Shown: positions 26,787 through 34,400 of the stretch, in pieces
How the letters are laid out: the number at the start of each line of letters is the position of its first letter
Position numbering within the stretch: position 1 is the stretch's first letter
Origin: an uncultured Muribaculaceae bacterium
GTDB lineage: Bacteria > Bacteroidota > Bacteroidia > Bacteroidales > Muribaculaceae
Length of the DNA: 64,000 nucleotides
Direction: 5' to 3'
NCBI GenBank assembly: GCA_910578665.1
Contig: CAJTQU010000001.1
Location: forward strand, 1-64,000
The notes under the pieces: generated by a model
Database searches by the model: none
Told to the model about the DNA's origin: nothing
Seen by the model: only the letters and a program-made list of their open reading frames with translations
Position numbers and translations under genes: made by a program

Positions 26787-27995
26787 TTACCGGATAACTA
26801 TTTTCCTGCCGTTCTGAATATATATACCGGATTTCGCGGGTTTTGCAACTATGCGTCCTCCTAGGTCATATAGCTGTGAGGCGTTGTCTGTCTTGTCATT
26901 ATTGGTTTTGTCTATGCCGCTGCTTCCGTTCAGCTTTATCACATTTCGGGAATTGACAACGGGGTCTCCATTTTCTGCGATTATTGCTCCTTCTGGAATG
27001 ACGAATACATATCCGACACCGGGAGCCATCTGAAATCCTCCGAAATCTGCTGATACAATCCAGCAGTTGGCCTGTATGTCAAGATACGCGTCAGCCTCTT
27101 TGACAAGTTTTTCTCCGTCGTTTTCCCATAATTGCAATTTTGCACCCTCAGCAACACGGACGGGGCGGTCGTATGTGAAGCTGACTATGTCCAGAACATC
27201 GGAATGGTTGGTGTACAGACTGCACCAGACATAGTTTAGCGGCGAAACTGTTTCTTCATAACCTCCGGTGAAGTTGAAGACGGCCTCTTCGTTGACAATG
27301 TCATCCCGGTACATGGCGTGCGCGCTGCCGGCAGGAAGCACCAGTGAGTAACTCACCCCTTTTTCAAACCGCAGCTCTTCGTCAATCATCGGATATGCCT
27401 GCCCAAGGTCCCAGTCCCACCCGATGCTTGCCGGAAATTCGCGGACGAGCTTATCCTCGCGGTATAGCAGGAAGACAGGGTCTCCGACAGGTTCGGTTTC
27501 GATTTTCCAATAACATGTCAAGAGACTTCCGTATCTTGGTGTCTTATCGATTATGGCTCCGTTTTTGACATCAAAACGGGCCGGACCGAGATTCTCAGGT
27601 ACAGAGAATGTCTGGCTGAATTCCTGATTTTCTGCTCCGTCAGTTTCGAAAGCGATGGAACCAGGCGCTACGCACAATGTATAGTCTTTGCCTTTGGGCA
27701 GATTCTGGGTTTCAAAATATATAGCCAGACTGCCCTGGGTGCGTTCGTTAGTGTAGTTGCTCACTTCCATCCGGGAGGCAACCGCGACTGTCTCGCCGTT
27801 ACATTTAACAACGGCCGAAGCACCGTCGAGCAGCTTTATCCCTCCGTCAAAATAGAATCCTATCTCGTTAAGGGGTCTGGTGAAAGGACGGGTGCCTACT
27901 GTGCAGGATTCCGGTAACGGTGCGGACGCCTCGTTTGGCGTCATGGGAAGAACGCTTAAAATAACGCTTCCCAGTGTAAGAAAGAGATTTTTCAC
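26787..27995 (-). CDS. Secreted protein with Ig-like repeats and sorting-type tail
   Basis: 402 residues. Signal peptide (MKNLFLTLGSVILSVLPMTPNEASA), then three similar beta-rich repeats that look like Big_5/bacterial Ig-like domains (each with a G(V/K)xYxLxxPxGxI-type strand: GKDYTLCVAPGSIAFE, GVSYSLVLPAGSAHAM, GVGYVFVIPEGAIIAE), and a C-terminal tail (LYDLGGRIVAKPAKSGIYIQNGRKIVIR) like type IX secretion sorting domains. Ten bases downstream of the next secreted protein gene on the same strand, so likely co-transcribed. Function unknown; probably surface-anchored or released. Confidence 0.7.
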   Translation of the reverse strand: MKNLFLTLGSVILSVLPMTPNEASAPLPESCTVGTRPFTRPLNEIGFYFDGGIKLLDGASAVVKCNGETVAVASRMEVSNYTNERTQGSLAIYFETQNLPKGKDYTLCVAPGSIAFETDGAENQEFSQTFSVPENLGPARFDVKNGAIIDKTPRYGSLLTCYWKIETEPVGDPVFLLYREDKLVREFPASIGWDWDLGQAYPMIDEELRFEKGVSYSLVLPAGSAHAMYRDDIVNEEAVFNFTGGYEETVSPLNYVWCSLYTNHSDVLDIVSFTYDRPVRVAEGAKLQLWENDGEKLVKEADAYLDIQANCWIVSADFGGFQMAPGVGYVFVIPEGAIIAENGDPVVNSRNVIKLNGSSGIDKTNNDKTDNASQLYDLGGRIVAKPAKSGIYIQNGRKIVIR

Positions 27996-28005
27996 AACAA
28001 GGAGA

Positions 28006-28967
28006 TTATTTGATTGTTATTTTTTGAGTTTTGATCGATACACCGCTGTCGGAAAGCGACACGAGGTAGATTCCGTGTGACAAATCCGGAAGAGGGCATA
28101 CGCCCTCCTCGGCCGTGCCAGAAAACACCGTGCGGCCTGAAAGGTCAAAAATATCAAGCCTGCATTTCATGCCGGCATCGGAGATCATGATTTGCCCGTT
28201 TTGATACCGCAGGCTTACGGCATTCTTATTGTAGGTTACGGGAAGTATTCCTGAGTCTTTCGGATTGATCACGGCACGGATATTAGCACCTTCGGGCTTC
28301 GAAGCATCGCCAGACTGCAAACCGCTGGAATCAACAAAAATGCTTACAGCCCTTGTACTCGGTTCGACAGCCACGCCCATATAGGTGTTTTCCGGGTAAG
28401 AAGCCCCTGTCCAATAAGTTCCTTCAATATCGATAATAGGAGCATCATACCATTGGCCGTATCCGCACTTGGGGAGGAATATGCTTTTCTCGTTCGGGCC
28501 GTAGACACGGGTTCCTTCAACGCCGTTCTCCACTGTCCATCTGTGCCAGCATATCATGCGCAGCTCATAGGCCTCTTGTTCGTTCGGCAGCCTCCACCCG
28601 TTGCCCCAGTGATGCCGTGCGGCATCATACTCTGTGCCGCAGATGTCATCGCCGATGTCGTCAAGAACAACCCATTCCCCTTTTTCTGGGTCTATTATGT
28701 ACTTCTGATAGAATTTGTAATTTTCCCATGTGAAGCGTTCACGGGGTTCGACCTCACCCCATGCGAAATACGGTCCGGTTTCATAGGGGGAGGAGGTGCC
28801 TATATTGTATGTGGCCCACAAAGTGCCGCTCGGAAGTCCCAGGTCTACGTATTCATGGCCGCCGATTATACCGTCGGGTTCACTTGGTGCTGGCGGCTGC
28901 GGAACTTCGGCAAATGCTGAAATAACTACAGCATGAAGCATAAAAAAGAAAGAGTAAATTTTTTCAT
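28006..28967 (-). CDS. Secreted FISUMP-like domain protein; apparent frameshift in signal peptide
   Basis: About 320 residues. The body (YVDLGLPSGTLWATYNIGTSS, FAWGEVEPRERFTWENYKFY) matches the Fibrobacter-succinogenes-type major paralogous domain common in Bacteroidales surface proteins; the C-terminal tail (LDIFDLSGRTVFSG...GIYLVSLSDSG) is a sorting-type signal. The best start, ATG at 28967, begins a good signal peptide (MKKFTLSF) but runs out of frame at a T6 run (plus-strand A6, 28942-28947); one more T would join it to the body. In-frame starts are ATG 28941 (poor signal peptide) or ATG 29037 (long odd extension). Confidence 0.7.
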
Positions 28968-29037
28968 ATGGAGTGTATTTGGTAAAGTGTATCTGAGTTG
29001 TTGTATTGCGTTGGATTGTTGACAATTCTATTGTCAT

Positions 29038-29198
29038 GTGCCGAAATTACAATAGCTGAAGACATTCCGCAATCGAATTGTTTTCATTTTGTTTCTTAGC
29101 GTACCAATATGATTGGCGGTAAAGTTAGTCAAAAAAATAGACTTCGACGTAAAACTAGTTTTATTTGACGCAAATTTTTTTTGTATTTTTTTACTTAG
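29038..29198. other. Intergenic, no gene seen
   Basis: AT-rich. On the minus strand a TAACTTTA box-like sequence (plus 29122-29129) could serve the secreted protein operon downstream. Nothing else recognised. Confidence 0.4.
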
Positions 29199-29309
29199 AC
29201 CCCAGATATTGGTGCATTGTCGGGCCACAAAGAGGTTAGCAAGGCTTTAGCCCGATATCGTGACATTGACGAGGAAATGAAACAAAAACTTGTTAACTTG
29301 TTCGGATAA
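29199..29309 (+). pseudogene. C-terminal remnant of a tyrosine-recombinase integrase
   Basis: About 36 codons after an in-frame stop: IGALSGHKEVSKALARYRDI, then DEEMKQKLVNLFG and a stop. The GHxEVSKAxxRYRxID pattern resembles the end of phage-type tyrosine recombinases of Bacteroidales, where the His and the final Tyr belong to the catalytic set. Everything upstream is lost. It lies 0.6 kb outside the tRNA-derived repeat at 29908 and suggests earlier mobile DNA here. Recognition is by eye only. Confidence 0.55.
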
Positions 29310-29334
29310 TAGCCCTGATTCCCAATAAAATTTT

Positions 29335-29342
29335 TAACTTTG
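29335..29342 (+). promoter_or_regulatory. -7 box TAACTTTG
   Basis: Exact consensus 183 bases upstream of the small membrane protein gene at 29525; could drive it with a long leader. No clear -33 box. Confidence 0.35.
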
Positions 29343-29524
29343 TAAAATGAAATCCTATATAATATCCCCAATTTATCGTGGTCGTAGAAATTGAACATAA
29401 GAAAGAGATATTGGCCTTACAAACAGGCAAATATCAAGATTAAACCCTGTATTACCGCATGTTGAAATTAAATATGGGGTGATATCCGTAGATAGAAATA
29501 ATAAACTACTCTAAAATATATCAT

Positions 29525-29785
29525 ATGGACAGAGAAGAGCTTAAAAAGCTATATAATACTCCGGTAAATTTAAGATTAAAGTATATCGCTCTTTGCGTTA
29601 TCGGAGTAGCTATTGCCATTATGATAAGTATGATATTCTTTGTGGATAGGGTATCTTGGCAATTATGGTACTTTATGCGCGGATGTGCAGGGGTATTGGC
29701 AATCATATTTGTCATTATAGTGACTATTCTTGTCTATCGTGTGAATCGCGCTTATATTACAGGTGACAGGCGCAATAAAAAATGA
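29525..29785 (+). CDS. Small two-helix membrane protein
   Basis: 86 residues: a short charged N-terminus (MDREELKKLYN), two hydrophobic segments at about 20-42 and 52-74, and a basic tail (GDRRNKK). Start ATG sits after an AT-rich stretch. I do not recognise the family. It lies between an integrase remnant and the island carrying the reverse transcriptase, outside the att-like repeat. Could be a toxin-like or accessory membrane peptide, but nothing in the sequence proves a role. Confidence 0.55.
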   Translation: MDREELKKLYNTPVNLRLKYIALCVIGVAIAIMISMIFFVDRVSWQLWYFMRGCAGVLAIIFVIIVTILVYRVNRAYITGDRRNKK

Positions 29786-30087
29786 AGCATCTGTTTTTGA
29801 GGTGTCAAAACATGGTCCAATTTTTATTGCCACCTTCTTGCACACCCACAGTTTCAATATTTTGTGCCGATCTGTGGATAGGTTTTCATCGGTCTGATAG
29901 ACCCTTTAGTGACCCCGGAGAGGCTTTGAATATTTTGCCAACTCGCTGGAGTTCAATACGTTTATCTTAGTCAAAATGCAGAACGCACCCTCATGGGACA
30001 CCTCTCTGCTTCTGCGATTTTCAGTAATCCATTGCCTTGCCGCTGCAAGAATGTTTTGCAAAGTTAGTAAAACTATATGAGTATTTG
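29786..30087. other. Gene-poor stretch with att-like repeat and an orphan minus-strand promoter
   Basis: Contains the 18-bp copy of the tRNA-Lys 3' end (29908-29925). On the minus strand a TAACTTTG -7 box (plus 30059-30066) with TTTG (30089-30092) at a 22-base spacer points leftward, but the reading frames behind it are short and unconvincing; a minus-strand frame 29906-30091 runs into the repeat. Confidence 0.4.
29908..29925. repeat. att-like copy of the tRNA-Lys 3' end
   Basis: The 18 bases AGTGACCCCGGAGAGGCT are identical to 33725-33742, which is the 3' end of tRNA-Lys (T arm side to discriminator) plus two flanking bases. Same orientation. Such copies are left by integrases that use tRNA 3' ends, so this marks the likely far end of an island reaching to the tRNA gene. 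Confidence 0.7.
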
Positions 30088-30840
30088 TCAAATATTATGA
30101 TTAAAAAAATGTATATCAGAAAAAATGCAATTACATTCGGATATTGTATTACTACTCGATGTATGCTTATATATATGTAAATTCTGAGTTTCTATAGATG
30201 GATTTTTAGGGCCTTCTGTAGGAGTCTCAATCGGTTGGCTATATACAATTATGAAAATGATAGCTATAAATCCTAACGCTGTAAGAAGATGGTAAATACT
30301 ATCAGATCTTAAGAGATGCCATTTTACTTCTAATAAATTATTCTTCCTCCAATTAATATCTTCAGATGCTTTGTGTAATTTTTCGTTTTTATAAATTGCC
30401 CATTCAAAGTCTATGTCAGAGTGATTTAAATTCCATTTTCGAAGAATGGCATTGTACTGATCATTATAATATTTCAATGTCTCATGCGAGATTTCTTTGC
30501 CACAGGCAAGGTATATTTTAATATCCGTTTCTAAATTTGATAGTTCTAATCCACATTCATGATATTGTTCTTCTCTTTTTTCATATTTTAGATGCGAAAT
30601 AATCAGCGATAGGACAAGTACAAACATTGATAAGCAAACTGTCGTAATCGTAATAACTACATCGTTTAATTCAAGGGATTTAATGAATATCAACAAGTTT
30701 ATTACAATTATCTCCAGCGACAACATTGCAATGCATAGTGTAGATGCATTATGGCAACGCTTCATTCTCCTTGCAGATTCAAAACGGGCTACCGCTGTTT
30801 TCCAGCATCTGTCAGCAATTTTATTTAATTGGTCCTTCAT
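30088..30840 (-). CDS. SLATT-like membrane effector of the RT operon
   Basis: 250 residues. Two closely spaced transmembrane helices (about 33-53 and 62-84), a charged helical region with coiled-coil character (about 85-180), and a third hydrophobic helix (about 184-201) followed by a polar tail. This fits the SLATT superfamily (SMODS and SLOG-associating 2TM effectors), whose family 5 members are, to my recollection, often coupled to reverse transcriptases; they are thought to form membrane pores that kill or stall the infected cell. It begins 15 bases after the RNA candidate's right arm and is the last gene of the RT operon. Family call by pattern, no search run. Confidence 0.72.
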   Translation of the reverse strand: MKDQLNKIADRCWKTAVARFESARRMKRCHNASTLCIAMLSLEIIVINLLIFIKSLELNDVVITITTVCLSMFVLVLSLIISHLKYEKREEQYHECGLELSNLETDIKIYLACGKEISHETLKYYNDQYNAILRKWNLNHSDIDFEWAIYKNEKLHKASEDINWRKNNLLEVKWHLLRSDSIYHLLTALGFIAIIFIIVYSQPIETPTEGPKNPSIETQNLHIYKHTSSSNTISECNCIFSDIHFFNHNI

Positions 30841-30854
30841 ATTATTTGTATAAA

Positions 30855-30983
30855 AAGAAGGAAGGGAATAAAATTAAAACGCGAAACGATTCCGTCTAAA
30901 CGGCCAAATGTCCCCATGTAGAGGATAGTTTTACCTATACTGACTAAAGCCAGTCCTGCATATGCAGACATCCCTTCCTTCTT
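30855..30983 (-). ncRNA. Candidate structured RNA between RT and SLATT genes
   Basis: The RT stop is followed after four bases by a perfect 13-bp inverted repeat (30971-30983 with 30855-30867; AAGAAGGAAGGGA and its complement) that encloses 103 bases. Inside, on the minus strand, five hairpins stand almost end to end: 30956-30967 (CUGC/GCAG), 30939-30954 (ACUGGC/GUCAGU), 30925-30938 (AUAG/CUAU), 30912-30924 (CCUC/GGGG) and 30892-30903 (CCGU/ACGG). No reading frame fits. RNAs beside defence reverse transcriptases serve as templates or cofactors (retrons, DRT2, DRT9), and the closing repeat recalls retron a1/a2 arms. It would be made as part of the RT transcript. Confidence 0.7.
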
Positions 30984-30987
30984 AAAA

Positions 30988-32349
30988 TTATGATAACTCT
31001 CTAATGTCCATTTCACTTTTTCTAATAAAGTCTTGCACCATTTTACTGAATCTTCTATCTACTTCTTCATCTGAAATATCTTCCGATTCATTTTTTTTAT
31101 AGTAACCAAACTTTTTTAGATAAGCGATGCGTTCCCCTCTATTGGAAATTTTATCAAAATCTACTAATATTGAACGCCCATCATTATGTTTAATATCAAA
31201 GTATGTTCGGACTATCGAAATTATTCTAAGTTTCTCTAATAAATCTTTTCCAATAGATTTTTTAATTAGAGCATCAATTTGATAGAGAATCGATAAGTCA
31301 GTAATTTGCTGAAAATATGCAATCCAGCCATAATTATGATTAGCAACTCGGAAGCCCGAAATCATCAAATTTAAATCAGCCTCAGTATATTCACAAAACT
31401 CACTCTCATCAGTGATGAATCTAGGTCGTAACAATTTATCAACATACTGCAATTTTGCTTGATAGCAGCGTCTGACAATACGATTAGTAAATTTGTCGCG
31501 ATTAGATTTCTTTATCGAAATTTTACTGCCATTTATATGATAACCGATATAGTCAAAACTATCTTCTGATATTTGACCGAATTTGGTCTTTTCCTCTGAT
31601 AGCTTTAAACCAAGATTAAAACGCGAAATATGGCTAATTATTCTTTCATTAATATCAAAAGTTCCCGACGTCAATACCAGAATATCATCAACATATCTCA
31701 AAAAAAGACTTCCTTCAAAAGATTTTTTCAGAGCTTTATGACAATCCTCCATATATACTGCAGCCAATATATTTGATATAGATAACCCTTGAGGAACACC
31801 GATAGTATTGATTTGATTTATATCAACCGTATTTGACACTGTAGGAGTTATGATTGCACCTAACACCAGTTTTAATGCTGAACCATCAATTTTATTTGAT
31901 AATTGTTTAATTAGAACTGAGTGATTTATGTTGTCGTAAAATGATGCTATGTCGGTTTTAAAATATGAAATTGATTTATGGTCATTTTCTTGAATATATT
32001 TTAAGACCTGAAATATGTATCTATTAGGGGCCTCATGCTGTAAACCGATGGCATCATTTAAATAACTGCTGAGTATAGACAGTACAAATCTGTCCCTAAC
32101 GATTGGGATTGAAAGTACACGAGGTAATTTATTTTTCCCCTTTAAAATTAATTTCTCTTGATATGGAGAAAATTTATAATCTCCCGATATACATTTCTCT
32201 TTTAACCATTCTATTTCATTGATAAAGGTCTTGCGATAAGATGATGGAGACATATGATCCCTTCCTCCACCTTTTTTAGGCAGAATTTCTTTATCAAAAT
32301 AACTGAGAAAATCAATCTCAGATATATATTGGGCGAATGATATATTCAT
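30988..32349 (-). CDS. Defence-type (UG/Abi-like) reverse transcriptase
   Basis: 453 residues. RT motifs: RT1/2 region RVLSIPIVRDRFV (about 77-89), motif A TDIASFYDNI (132-141), motif B QGLSIS (187-192), motif C YVDD (219-222), motif D/E region KLSEEKTKFG. There is no maturase or HNH domain, so it is not a group II intron protein; the C-terminal half (about 260-453) is helical, as in DRT/UG enzymes. It has its own promoter (-7 TAACTTTG at plus 32389-32396, ATTG at 32417-32420, 20-base spacer). It heads an operon with the RNA candidate and a SLATT-like protein inside a tRNA-bounded island. Assignment to a DRT subtype needs a tree. Confidence 0.88.
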   Translation of the reverse strand: MNISFAQYISEIDFLSYFDKEILPKKGGGRDHMSPSSYRKTFINEIEWLKEKCISGDYKFSPYQEKLILKGKNKLPRVLSIPIVRDRFVLSILSSYLNDAIGLQHEAPNRYIFQVLKYIQENDHKSISYFKTDIASFYDNINHSVLIKQLSNKIDGSALKLVLGAIITPTVSNTVDINQINTIGVPQGLSISNILAAVYMEDCHKALKKSFEGSLFLRYVDDILVLTSGTFDINERIISHISRFNLGLKLSEEKTKFGQISEDSFDYIGYHINGSKISIKKSNRDKFTNRIVRRCYQAKLQYVDKLLRPRFITDESEFCEYTEADLNLMISGFRVANHNYGWIAYFQQITDLSILYQIDALIKKSIGKDLLEKLRIISIVRTYFDIKHNDGRSILVDFDKISNRGERIAYLKKFGYYKKNESEDISDEEVDRRFSKMVQDFIRKSEMDIRELS

Positions 32350-32388
32350 TATAATAATATCACAATAAGTACCTTTTTATACTTACTT

Positions 32389-32420
32389 CAAAGTTACAAC
32401 AAAAAGTGTCTCAATACAAT
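32389..32420 (-). promoter_or_regulatory. Promoter of the RT-ncRNA-SLATT operon
   Basis: TAACTTTG (32389-32396, minus strand) with ATTG at 32417-32420, separated by 20 bases, near the Bacteroidetes consensus TTTG-N19-21-TAnnTTTG. Leader of about 33 bases. Confidence 0.6.
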
Positions 32421-32458
32421 AATCGTTAGCCTGTAATTAAGTAAACATTCCTTTGACA

Positions 32459-33526
32459 TTATTGCGTCAGGAACACTCGCCAACTGCCATCTTTGTCGCC
32501 ACGCTCAATGTATTTTTTGGAAATTAGTTGATCCAACAATTTTTGGATTGCTGTAATGCTAATGCCGGTTTCTTCCTGCATATCTACAAGAGTTAGTGTC
32601 GGCTGTGTGCGCATGGCGTTCAGAATCTTGGTGTAGTTTGGAGTGCGGAAAGCTATTCGTTCGCCATCATACCACCAGACGTTTTCATTTTTCTCGCTTA
32701 CAAACAATACATCGTTATAGACCTCTGTCGCTACCAAATCATTAAAATATTTAAGGAACGGGCGTATATCCTTGATGTCGGCATGTGCCCCGTCGCTCGG
32801 CACAGGGCCCACTTCAAGGTCTGCCTGATGCAGTGCCTCCAGATATTCGCTTTTCTTGCGGCTGCGGACTACAATCATCGGATAATTGTGACGAGTGAGA
32901 ATATAATTAACCATCAGTCGGGCGATACGACCGTTGCCATCTTCAAAGGGATGTATGCGGATATATCGGTAGTGGAATAATGCGGCCAATTCAACGGGTG
33001 ATAGTTTTCCTTCTTGTTCCGCAGTATTGTACCAGTCAACCAAATCAGCCATAAGACCGGGCGTTTCCTCAGGAGAAGCATACTCAAATCGATCTCCGTA
33101 TCTTGTAATTACGCTGTTTGGGCGTGTCTTATATTGCCCTGCGTGTATGACATAGCTTGTCTGTACACCTCCGGGCAAATTACGATAGACGGTGTAATCC
33201 TCGCGTAAAAGAGTCTTATGTAATGTCCGTATAAAATTCTGAGTCAAAGGTATGTTCTTAACAGCAGCTTCCTCTGTCATCATTCGCAGACCGATATTAC
33301 TTGCTGTCATTTCCTCAACGTCGCGTACATCAGCCTCGCCTATTACCTTGCCGAACAGCAACAGGATTTCTGTCTGCCCATAAGTCAGCGTGTTGCCCTC
33401 GATATGGTTGCTGTTGTAATTGAAATCCACGGTAAAACGACGGCTAAGTCTATCCCTGTCTTTCTCGGATAATGGCTGTATGCTCTGCCATGCGGCAAGT
33501 GCTTTCTTTATAGTGAGATACTTCAT
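32459..33526 (-). CDS. Fic family protein (AMPylator-type)
   Basis: 355 residues. Fic core HPFEDGNGR at 192-200, intact for catalysis, with an N-terminal inhibitory helix motif SNHIEGN at 39-45 (class II, (S/T)xxxE(G/N)), a Fic_N domain before the core and a winged-helix domain at about 300-355. Such proteins transfer AMP to hydroxyl side chains of targets and are held off by the inhibitory Glu; the DNA-binding-like domain may give autoregulation. It lies within the tRNA-bounded island, with its own TATCTTTG -7 box (plus 33550-33557). A link to the RT system is by position only. Confidence 0.92.
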   Translation of the reverse strand: MKYLTIKKALAAWQSIQPLSEKDRDRLSRRFTVDFNYNSNHIEGNTLTYGQTEILLLFGKVIGEADVRDVEEMTASNIGLRMMTEEAAVKNIPLTQNFIRTLHKTLLREDYTVYRNLPGGVQTSYVIHAGQYKTRPNSVITRYGDRFEYASPEETPGLMADLVDWYNTAEQEGKLSPVELAALFHYRYIRIHPFEDGNGRIARLMVNYILTRHNYPMIVVRSRKKSEYLEALHQADLEVGPVPSDGAHADIKDIRPFLKYFNDLVATEVYNDVLFVSEKNENVWWYDGERIAFRTPNYTKILNAMRTQPTLTLVDMQEETGISITAIQKLLDQLISKKYIERGDKDGSWRVFLTQ

Positions 33527-33549
33527 ACTAAATTTGTTGTATAACTGTG

Positions 33550-33557
33550 CAAAGATA
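33550..33557 (-). promoter_or_regulatory. fic -7 box
   Basis: TATCTTTG on the minus strand, 24 bases before the fic start; exact -7 consensus. Confidence 0.55.
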
Positions 33558-33683
33558 GTAATAAATATCTAAAATGGTTATAAAACTACAACCTTTTTTG
33601 TAGTTTTGCTATGCAATTCTATGACGGATATGATTTTCCTTTTTCGGCTTAACTCATTTGGTGGACAAAATGTCTATAACGAA

Positions 33684-33718
33684 AAACTCAACTACTTTAT
33701 TTGTAAGTAGTTGAGTTT
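33684..33718 (-). terminator. Terminator downstream of tRNA-Lys
   Basis: Perfect 14-bp stem (33684-33697 with 33705-33718), 7-base loop, then TTTTTCG on the minus strand; starts 8 bases beyond the tRNA 3' end. Confidence 0.8.
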
Positions 33719-33724
33719 CAATTC

Positions 33725-33742
33725 AGTGACCCCGGAGAGGCT
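33725..33742. repeat. att-like repeat inside tRNA-Lys 3' end
   Basis: Same 18 bases as 29908-29925. The 3.8 kb between the copies holds the SLATT, RNA candidate, RT and Fic genes. Confidence 0.7.
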
Positions 33743-33799
33743 CGAACTCTCGACCCAATGATTAAGAGTCATTTGCTCTACCAACTGAGCTACGGAGTC
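33727..33799 (-). tRNA. tRNA-Lys (anticodon CUU)
   Basis: 73 nt, cloverleaf complete: acceptor GACTCCG/CGGGGTC (one G-U), D arm GCTC/GAGC, anticodon arm AATGA-CTCTTAA-TCATT with anticodon CUU, variable loop GGGTC, T arm GAGAG-TTCGAGC-CTCTC, discriminator A. CCA is not encoded. Own promoter and terminator. The 3' end is the apparent integration site of the neighbouring island. Confidence 0.97.
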
Positions 33800-33844
33800 A
33801 TTGTGTGGGAGAATGGCGTTTGCCACATGTCCCGTTTGCGAGTG

Positions 33845-33876
33845 CAAAGTTACAATCTTATTTTTGATTGGCCAAA
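33845..33876 (-). promoter_or_regulatory. tRNA-Lys promoter
   Basis: TAACTTTG (33845-33852) and TTTG (33873-33876) on the minus strand with a 20-base spacer: a full Bacteroidetes housekeeping promoter about 45 bases upstream of the tRNA. Confidence 0.8.
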
Positions 33877-34400
33877 AGTTTTTTGAAGTTTTTTTAGTTG
33901 TTATTCAATTTTCTTGTTATCAGTCATGGTGTATGGGTTGTTGTCAGGATGCCGTTATGAATAATGTAGTCATATAATCTCGGGAATCTGTGAAGATCTA
34001 TTTGTGAGTTTCACACTTTGTTTGATGACAGGCAGATACGAAAACCAATCTGCAATTCTTATGTTTAGGTGATGCTGTCTTACCGATAAGAAATGATACT
34101 TTCCTTTTTATGAAATCAATTATACACGGAATAAAGTCGGATAAAGCCGGATATTCCATTTGTTATCATTTTTTAACAATTAATTTTTTTAGATGGATCG
34201 TGTTCTGTGTATTAGAGTTTAGGGTATGGTAATAGGGCAATTTTTTGATAGGGAGCTGAAAAAGGGCTTTTTTATCGTACTTGGATTTGTTTTTGTTATT
34301 CGGAGACGTGGGTATCAAATTTTTTTTACTACCTTTACACCGCGTATGCGCATGGCTGCGCTCGCTTTATTTAGTGCCATTTATCAATATCAAAATTTAT
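33877..34400. other. Intergenic region, no gene seen
   Basis: AT-rich, with runs of T. A weak TACCTTTA box at 34330-34337 could serve the lipoprotein gene starting at 34401. In-frame ATGs upstream (e.g. 34281) would add a long unlikely leader to that protein, so I treat this as non-coding. Confidence 0.5.

Noticed and set aside
30855..30983. Classical retron msr-msd
   Set aside because: The inverted repeat fits, but the RNA lies after the RT instead of before it, and I do not see the conserved branching G and msd hairpin with confidence; kept only as an RT-linked RNA.
30988..32349. Group II intron maturase
   Set aside because: No maturase X domain or HNH domain is visible and there are no intron RNA domains around it; the neighbour is a membrane protein.
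34281..34400. Longer N-terminus of the lipoprotein (start at 34281)
   Set aside because: It would put 40 residues before a clear lipoprotein signal peptide that begins at 34401.
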